Positions 57,461-64,000 of a stretch of 64,000 bases of DNA are shown in pieces (position 1 is the first letter of the stretch; each line of letters starts with the position of its first letter). The notes under the pieces were generated by a model that was not told the origin of the DNA, did no database searches, and saw only the letters and a list, made by a program, of their open reading frames with translations. Origin of the DNA: Molossus alvarezi. Its lineage: Eukaryota > Chordata > Mammalia > Chiroptera > Molossidae. The position numbers were made by a program, and so were the translations under genes. The stretch spans positions 42,348,488 through 42,412,487 of the forward strand of contig CM073897.1 of NCBI GenBank assembly GCA_037176705.1. The letters are read 5' to 3'.

Positions 57461-59020
57461 CCTGTTTTTCCTCATTTGGATATATAAGAACAACTTGTAA
57501 ATTACCACACATATTTGATAATTTGATGGGAACAGATCATGAGCCTAAATAAAATGAATCTAAGCAAGTATGCAAAATGCCATATGCCCCTGGGTCCCTG
57601 AGTAGGTCCCCCCAAAAGCAGGTCACAGATATTTAGCTAGGGAAATGGCTTCACAGAGAAGAATACCATTCATTCCAACCATGTGTGATTAGGAAAAAGC
57701 GACTGCCCAAAGTTCTGATAAAATGCCAGGATCACCAGATAATGTTCTGATTTTTTAAATCGTATCAATATTACTTAGCAAATCATGAACATTTAAGCAT
57801 TGGCAGGCATTCAATAAAGTACATACACATGGTGAAGTGAACTTGGAAGAAAGAATACTTGACAAGAGGGTTCTAATGAATTTCTCTGGGCTGGGGCTAA
57901 TGAATCGACCTGCATCAAAAGAGCTTGAACCTCAAATCAATAGAAATAGTGATGGAGGGAATTACCAATTTTTCCCACATCTAGAACTAATGACTGTCCT
58001 GGGATGCTTTGTCAGGTTGAAAGTATGTATTTCAGTCCATCTAAAGTACCCCCAGACCGGCTGTTTTACTAGCCAAATTCCATTGGTCATTGCCTCCTGC
58101 TGCCCCTCTACCTCTGCACTGTCACACGGAAGGTTCTCTTACTTAGCTGTGTCCCCTTGTTTCTAGGGGCACAGTACAGTCTGTGTCAGCAGTTAGAGAA
58201 AAAGCTCAGAGGCTGAAACCACAGACATGTTTCCTTTGGTTTGTGGAACATTCTTCTTTTGATAATTGTTTGCAATATTGCTCCATTGTTGGAATCAGTC
58301 TGTGAAAAGCCTATGAGAATAAGGAGGTGTTCAATTTGTGTATTTCATCAGTATTTAAAAATACCAAGATAGGTAGGAAAAGAGGCATCAGAGGAAGGGA
58401 CATTAAATACCGTTTCCCCTCTCTTTGAACTTCGTATGGAAAAAATGTAATGTATTAAAGGCCTTGTTCCTATCTAGCCTGCTTGTTTTTAATTCAAGGT
58501 CTGTTTTTTAATTCAAGGTCTGAGTTTTATTTTCAGTACATTGATTGAAATTAGAGAGTGAGAGTCAAAAGGGAGTGTCATAAATCGAGACCAGGGCTCG
58601 TTCAGTTTGAACACCAGTCCAAACTATTTCTAGACAGCATGCTGCTGCAGCTGTGTGGCTAAAGCAGAATCAGAACTCACACATAGTGGAGGAAGATGTG
58701 CCAGGCAGCATTCTGGCCTAGAAGTTGGGCCCAAAGTGGAGTAAGTTTTGTTTAAGACTAGGCAAAGTAGCAAATAATATGGTAAAATTATATTTAACCT
58801 TCACTGTAATCTGTGCAGGAGAGTGAACAGACAGCAGTACTAAAGTCCTTCTGTTACAGAGCAGAAAAATGTGTCCACCTGGCACCGGCAGAGAAAACGC
58901 TGGACACTGAGAATTGCAGTGGAGAAATATTGGGTACTTTATCATGAATGGCTCCATCCAGAAGAACAGGAAGTTAATGCTCAAAAGCCCGAACATCCTG
59001 AAGGCATGGAGGTTACACAT
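57461..59020. other. Intron, no recognised element
   Basis: Moderate complexity. Frames at 57837-58166 and 58871-59209 have no recognisable product. Confidence 0.45.
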
Positions 59021-59024
59021 TATA

Positions 59025-59432
59025 TAGGGGTAGACAAAAATAGGTTTACAGTTATACAGGGGTTACAGATTACACAGGGTTGGACAAATGTACGTTTACA
59101 GTTTTGTTTTGTTTTTAATCCTCACCCAAGGATATTTTTCCATTTATCTTCAGACAGAGTGTGTATGGGGGGGGGGGGGGTGGACATCGATGTGAGAGAG
59201 ACACATTGATTGCTTGCCTCCCACATGACCCCAACCAGGGCCGGAGACCAAACTGCAACTGAGGTATGTGCCCTTGACCAGAATAGAACCCACAACTCTT
59301 TAGTCTGTGAGCCTGTGCTCTAACTGCCAAGCCATACCAGCCAGGGTTGTTTACAGTTCTTAATTAATAATTTATTAATTAGTGCATTTTTTCCCATACA
59401 AACAAATGTAATCCTACTTTTGCCCACCCCTG
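59025..59432. mobile_element. TA-flanked MITE, copy 5, with repeated left end and a SINE inside
   Basis: Left terminal sequence appears at 59025-59053 (TAGGGGTAGACAAAAATAGG), partially at 59054-59070 and again at 59071-59103. The right end CTACTTTTGCCCACCCCTG lies at about 59414-59432 with TA after it. A SINE occupies 59104-59348. Confidence 0.85.
59104..59348 (-). mobile_element. VES-type SINE inside the MITE
   Basis: aatcctcacccaaggat to accagccaggg, with a G14 run at 59167-59180. GTTTACAGTT flanks it at 59094-59103 and 59349-59358. Confidence 0.93.
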
Positions 59433-61124
59433 TATAGGGCAAAATCACAAGACACAGTGGATGAAGGGTCGTCCTGGGAGCTGTTTGGTCAGAGGTGAGA
59501 TAAGGGTAATGGATCATTTAGGTCTTGAAGATAGCTCTGAGGTCTTTTCTGGGGTTGCTCTGTACCACTTTAGGGCCCAGGAGCTGAAACATAACTTAGA
59601 TCAAGATGTTATCTTGAGCCTGCTAGAGGTCCAGACCATGTGACCACTAGTCAGGTCCCAGCTACTGTCTTGGGCTGCCTCTGTCAGCTGGGGTGGGGGG
59701 GGAGGCTATATCTATGAGGGGTAGAGAGAGAGGAAGGGGGAGGGAGAGAGGGATAGTTTCTAGAGCTAGGATTTAAAAATAAATTTAATCAGAGTCATAA
59801 GGACCCTTAGTTTCACTTCCACTTATTTCAAGTCTCCCAAAGCTGCATAGGAACGCAATGGGGATTTTAGTTACAGGAGTGCTCATACGTGGTCAACGTA
59901 AGAGGACATTTCACTACACACCCAGTGAATCCCCGCTTTCTTTAATCAGGGCAAGATTGCTCCGTCCCCGGCTCTGTAGCCCAGCCTCAACCCTGAACCC
60001 CTGACCACAACCCTGCCAGCTCATGCAGGCCAGTCGTAATCACCAGCGTGTTCTAGACAGCGTGCTTGTTTCCACACTGCCTGCCCTGCCCTCTGACCCC
60101 CTCACCGCCCTTCACTTGGCAGACACCCAACCTAGTTTTTTGCGTTCTTAAAAAAGTTGTGTGAGTCCCTGTACATTTTACATTTTGTGCACCCTGATGT
60201 CATAGTTTGTATTCTATCTGGATGTTCACTTACCTTCACCAGAGCCCTGGAGAAACAGGCAGTTTCTGTAGTAATTAGCTCAGTACTTACCAGAGGGACA
60301 CAGATAGGAGAATCCTGCCTGGAATGGAAACTGAGGGGGCTGTTCTAGTGATCTTGAGAGAATGCAGTATTTGTATATCCTATCAGAAGAAAGTGCAGGT
60401 CTGTGTATACCAAATGCAGACGTCTTTACTTATAGTTGAGGAATACTTTACTATATTCTAGCTCCTCAACATGTGCAGAATCTCCAGCTAGATGGGAAGA
60501 TATCATTGTAAAAGAAAAGCAGGAAGTATAAGACCTGGCAGGGTTAAAGGGAAACCAAACCTAAAGGAAAAGAGAAGAAGCTTATACGGGGGAAGAAAAG
60601 CATTGAAGCCTTTGTGGCCCTTGCTTCACAAAGAGATCAATCTGCCCCTCATAAAAAAGAAATAGATCCCTTTTTCTTTTGATCTATTTCAAAATGATCA
60701 TGGACCGTTTATGAGGTATTGTAAAGGAATGCCTTGCTCAAAAGAAGTGGCTCTCTTAAGAGGGAAGCAACTTTATTTACTCCCGAGGTCCAGAAAACAT
60801 ACAGGAAACTCAGCTGCCTAAGAATGTGAATTTTCAAACCATTCAGACAAAGAAAGGACATAGATGATGTATGTGTTCTTTCTTCATATTACAAAACTTA
60901 TAGTGATATAGGACTATCTAGACATCTTCTGAAATTGTAGTCAACTAAAATAGACTATTTTGGTAAGTTCTTTCCGGTTGGTAAGTTCCTCTTCCAGAGT
61001 GCAGAGGAAGAAAATAGGAGGTTTACTAGTCTTACCTTAATTCTAATTAAGAATGAGGGAGAGTGGGAGTGGAAGAGTCCAGGTGCGGGGGGGGGCAACA
61101 TGGTGACTGTTCTAGGATACGTCA
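59433..61124. other. Intron, no recognised element
   Basis: Includes a GA-rich run at 59720-59755 and a G9-type run near 61087. No gene recognised. Confidence 0.45.
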
Positions 61125-61401
61125 GTGATTTCCAGCCCTTTTCATCTCAGGGCACACATAAACTAGTTCCTAAAATTCTTCAACATACCAAAAAGTGTAT
61201 TATGTTTTTGGCCAATCTGATAAAAAAAAGAAAAATAGGTATAATTTTGATTCATTCACATCAGACAGCTATTGTTGTATTGGCTGTTGTCATTTTTTTA
61301 TTTGACAGTCTAAGGGGAAAGAGGTCAGTGCCCCTGACTAAAGAGTCAGGTATTGCATGTTTTGAAAATTCTTGTGGCACACCAGTTGAAAACCACTGTG
61401 G
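61125..61401. mobile_element. hAT-type MITE with terminal inverted repeats
   Basis: Left end cagtgatttccagccctttt and right end ccagttgaaaaccactgtgg are imperfect inverted repeats. Both arms carry gggcacac/gtggcacacc. Non-coding. Confidence 0.75.
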
Positions 61402-61659
61402 TACGTAAACAGCTGCCTCACCCTCCCTCAGAGAGTCACACTGCCCTGCCCACTCACGGGAGCTCAGTGGCTTGCATGTGACTTGACTTGGCCAAAGATT
61501 TTGAAGCAAACACAAGTGCATAGTCATCTGTGCTCTTTTTCCATCTGAAACTAGATCAGCAATACCTCAGAAAGCGACTTTTTAATAGCTTCAAGCCAGG
61601 ACACATAGCCTAAGTTTTTTTGTTTTTGTTTTTTTGGTTTTTGGTGGTGGTGGTGGTTT

Positions 61660-62119
61660 TTAAATTTTTTTTCCCTTTATTGAGGAAATGAGAGGTGGGG
61701 AGAGAGAGAAATATCAATGAGCCCTGGCTGGTTTTGCTCAGCAGTTAAGAGTGTCGGCCCGTGGACCAGAGATTCCCAGGTTTGGTTCCCGCTAAGGGCA
61801 CATACCTCAGTTGCAGTTCGTCCCCTCCCTGATTGGAGTCATGTGGGTGGCAACCAGTCAATGTGTCTCTCTCACATGGATGTTTCTCTCTCTCTTTTCC
61901 CCTTTCTCCCTCCCACTCTATCTGAAGATAAATGCAAAAATGTCCTTGGGTGAGAATAAAAAAAAAAATCAATGAGAGAGAACATCGATTGGTCGCCTCC
62001 TGCATGCCCCCCACTGGGGATTTGGCCCACAGCACGGGCATGTGCTCTGATAGGGAATCGAACCAGTGACCTCCTGGTGCATGGGTTGATGCTCAACCAC
62101 TGAGCCACACCGGCCAGGC
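61660..62119 (-). mobile_element. VES-type SINE, older subfamily, interrupted by another SINE
   Basis: Left part cctttattgaggaaatgaga to atcaatga at 61720. It resumes at about 61967 with atcaatgagagagaacatcg and ends accggccaggc. Confidence 0.93.
61721..61966 (+). mobile_element. VES-type SINE nested in the antisense SINE
   Basis: gccctggctggttttgctca, B box ggtttggttcccgctaaggg, aatgtccttgggtgagaata and poly(A). ATCAATGA of the host copy is duplicated at both edges. Confidence 0.93.
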
Positions 62120-62370
62120 CCTTTGCCCATTTTTTAATTGGATTGCTTGTCTTCCTAGTGTTGAGTTGTATGAGTTCTTTGTATATTTTGTAAAGTAACC
62201 CTTTATCAGATGTATCATTGGCGATTGTGTTCTCCCATACAGTGGATTCCCTTTTTATTTTGTTGATGGTTTCTTTTGCTATGCAGAAGCTTTTCAGTTT
62301 GATGTAGTCTCATTTGTTTGTTTTTTCTTTGTTTCTCTTGCCCTAGGAAATGATCAGAGGGGTATTGTAA
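62120..62370 (-). mobile_element. LINE-1 ORF2 3' segment, antisense
   Basis: ctttgcccattttttaattg, tgagttctttgtatattttg, gttgatggtttcttttgcta and gcagaagcttttcagtttga. Confidence 0.85.
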
Positions 62371-62750
62371 CAAAGAAATCGCTCTTTGGGATTGTGTGGT
62401 CTGCATCTCCCAGGTGGACCAACTCCTCACTGACTCCCTCTACCTGATGCTACTCGGGCTCCCCTTCCCTCTCACTAATGCTCTGGATCGGGGATCCCTG
62501 TGTGGAGTTGAAACCCCATGCTCCAAGGGTGTGGGGGATCCGCTGCTGCAGGATCCCTGCGGCTTCCCAGCCACACACTTGGCAAGAGTTGGCTCACTCT
62601 CTCCATGTCTCCTCCTGTCTCTCTGTGCTTTCTGCTCTCAGTGTTTCAGATCAACTACACTTCAACTGGTTTTTCAGGCGGTTGCTCTGCAGTTGAGCTG
62701 TGAGTCCGGCCTGTCAGGAGCAAGCAGACTGAGCAGCCATCTTTGAATCC
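62371..62750 (-). other. G+C-richer block beside L1, possible L1 5' UTR
   Basis: Composition changes sharply at about 62370. In reverse, the far end (gattcaaagatggctgctca) looks like the start of a mammalian L1 5' UTR. Long chance frames cross it (such as 62396-62746), but no protein family is recognisable. Confidence 0.35.
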
Positions 62751-62784
62751 CGCATAAGTTTTTGAAAGCCAGTCCATTGTTATA

Positions 62785-62992
62785 AAACAGTTGTTCCCAA
62801 TCGGGTTATTTTGTCCCCACCCCCACCCAGGAAACAGTTTTGGTTGTCACAACTAGGGGAGTGCACCTGACATCTGGTGAGTAGAGGCCAGGTATACTGC
62901 TAAATGTCTCACAATGTATAGGACAGGCCCTCACAACAAAAAAATTATCTGATCACAAAGGTCACTAATGCCAAGACTCAGAAACCCTGTTG
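62785..62992 (+). mobile_element. MER20 element (hAT)
   Basis: gttttggttgtcacaactag, gtgagtagaggccaggtata, ctgctaaatgtctcacaatg, ggacaggccctcacaacaaa and a final cagaaaccctg. Confidence 0.88.
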
Positions 62993-64000
62993 TACACTTC
63001 TGGGATTATTTATTAATACAGCATAACCTAACCTATCCTGATTAATATAGCAACTACCACACTAATTTCATAATAGCCAATGTGGAAATAGTTGGGTTTA
63101 ACCAGTTAGGTACCTTGGTAAGTAGGAAGACAGGTTTAAAAGAAATCCAGGACGAAAAATGTAGATATAATACTATGGCATAAGATTTTAAAGGTGGCTC
63201 AGAAGGTTCAGAAGCTTCCAGTTCCACAGCAATTACTGTGTAGTTGCAAATATTCAAGATAAACAAAAACCAGACGGGAAGGTCAAAAACCAGTATAGTT
63301 GCATGTTGATTTCTCCAGTGAACTCTAATATTAAAATAAAGGGAATTTGGAATCAAGGATAAATAGGAGTCTTTTACACTCCTTTAAAAACAGCATTAAA
63401 AGACTAAGTCCCAAAGTTAACATAATTTAGACGTGCAAAAAGTGCTAAGATCCCAAGAGGGTTTTTTCTTCATTTAGTTACATGAGAAGCAAGACCAAGC
63501 AAGAAATGGATCTCTTGTTTGATGGTTATAAACTAATAGAGAAAGCAGAACAACTCATCACGGGAGGCCTCGTTCCCTTATCACTGGCCTCAGCTAGACT
63601 ACCTACTTCCTGTTCTTCCATGATTTCTGGTTCTCCAGCAACTTTTTTGAGGCAGTGGACTTTTCTGGCTCTTTCTCTTAAAGCTCGGCATGTACTTGCA
63701 TTACAGAAGCAATTACTGCCCTCATTTGTGGCTTGGAATTGGCCCAACTTTGAAGCCTTGAAAATAAATGATAGATTTTGGATCTACCTACCCCTTCATA
63801 CTATTCAGAGCTACACAAAGATGGAATGCTATACTTCAGAGTCAGTGGTTCCCAGTCTTTAAATATTTTCAAGCAAAGGCCAGAGAGCCACCTGGTTGTC
63901 TGTTCTCTCCCAATGTTGATTGCTTATAATTCCAAGTTTGAAACTCTGGATGGAAGTTTTATTTCATCATGTTTCTCAACTCCTAGCATATTTTAGCTAT
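62993..64000. other. Intron, no recognised element
   Basis: Frames at 63054-63356 (-) and 63482-63862 (+) show no recognisable domain. The next NARS2 exon is not reached. Confidence 0.45.

Larger units (their letters stand above)
1..64000 (+). other. NARS2: NARS2 locus, internal part (both ends outside the window)
   Basis: Six exons on the + strand join without a gap into one open frame that matches the middle of mitochondrial asparaginyl-tRNA synthetase. Codon phases agree at all five junctions: two codons are split (the Gly after VMS and the first Ile of IISY) and the other three junctions fall between codons. The first visible exon is internal, because it opens straight after an AG acceptor in the middle of the family's catalytic domain. 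The last visible exon ends about 89 residues before the family C-terminus. So 1-12855 is read as upstream intron and 55231-64000 as downstream intron. I looked for the preceding and following exons by their expected residues and saw neither. Promoter, UTRs and poly(A) site are not in view. Confidence 0.93.

Noticed and set aside
62396..62746. 116-residue open frame on the + strand, overlapped by other frames
   Set aside because: No recognisable domain, lies in a G+C-rich block beside L1 and has overlapping frames of similar length, as chance predicts in stop-poor sequence.
63482..63862. 126-residue open frame on the + strand near the window end
   Set aside because: Not the missing NARS2 C-terminal exon: none of the motif 3 residues are present, and no other family is recognisable.
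55231..64000. Possible final NARS2 exon
   Set aside because: No frame resembling the family C-terminus (DLLVPGVGELFGG, GFGMGFER) is present, so the exon must lie beyond the window.

Overview
This window is a piece of a mammalian genome, almost certainly from a yangochiropteran bat. It carries 29 copies of tRNA-derived VES-type SINEs (body GCCCTGGCYGGTTTGGCTCAG, a CT-rich middle, an A-rich tail), together with LINE-1, L2, MIR, MER5, MER20 and MaLR remnants that are shared by placental mammals. I cannot fix the family. No clear Helitron or young piggyBac element is visible, so a Myotis-like genome is not favoured.

The only protein-coding gene I can support is NARS2, mitochondrial asparaginyl-tRNA synthetase, on the + strand. 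Six consecutive internal coding exons are present: 12856-12950, 42424-42556, 47256-47354, 47466-47503, 53581-53647 and 55093-55230. They splice in frame to 190 codons with no stop, matching about residues 199-388 of the 477-residue human protein as I remember it. This covers the middle of the class II catalytic domain including motif 2. The N-terminal exons lie upstream of base 1, and the motif 3 exon(s) lie downstream of base 64000. Introns between the visible exons are 29473, 4699, 111, 6077 and 1445 bp; the last visible intron runs off the window. The 111-bp intron is a multiple of three and has no in-frame stop.

The rest is intron filled with layered mobile elements. 1-12855 is intron upstream of the first visible exon, with antisense L1, an L2 block and SINEs, including a SINE-in-SINE nest. 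12951-42423 is the large intron. It holds an antisense L1 interrupted by a TA-flanked MITE and a SINE, a full-length processed RPS3A pseudogene with 16-bp target duplications, another L1/MITE/SINE nest, a MaLR LTR, L2 and MIR copies, and MER5-like elements. 42557-55092 contains the closely spaced exons with MIR, L2 and L1 copies and SINEs. 55231-64000 is intron with a MITE split by a SINE, a third SINE-in-SINE nest, a hAT MITE, MER20 and L1 remnants.

No CRISPR, operon, structural RNA gene or novel multi-gene system is present. The most interesting signals are the stop-free mini-intron, a weak splice donor inside a simple repeat, a tail-only retroposition event, a 57-bp retroposed insertion, a five-copy TA-flanked MITE family, and a hairpin at the 3' end of one SINE subfamily.
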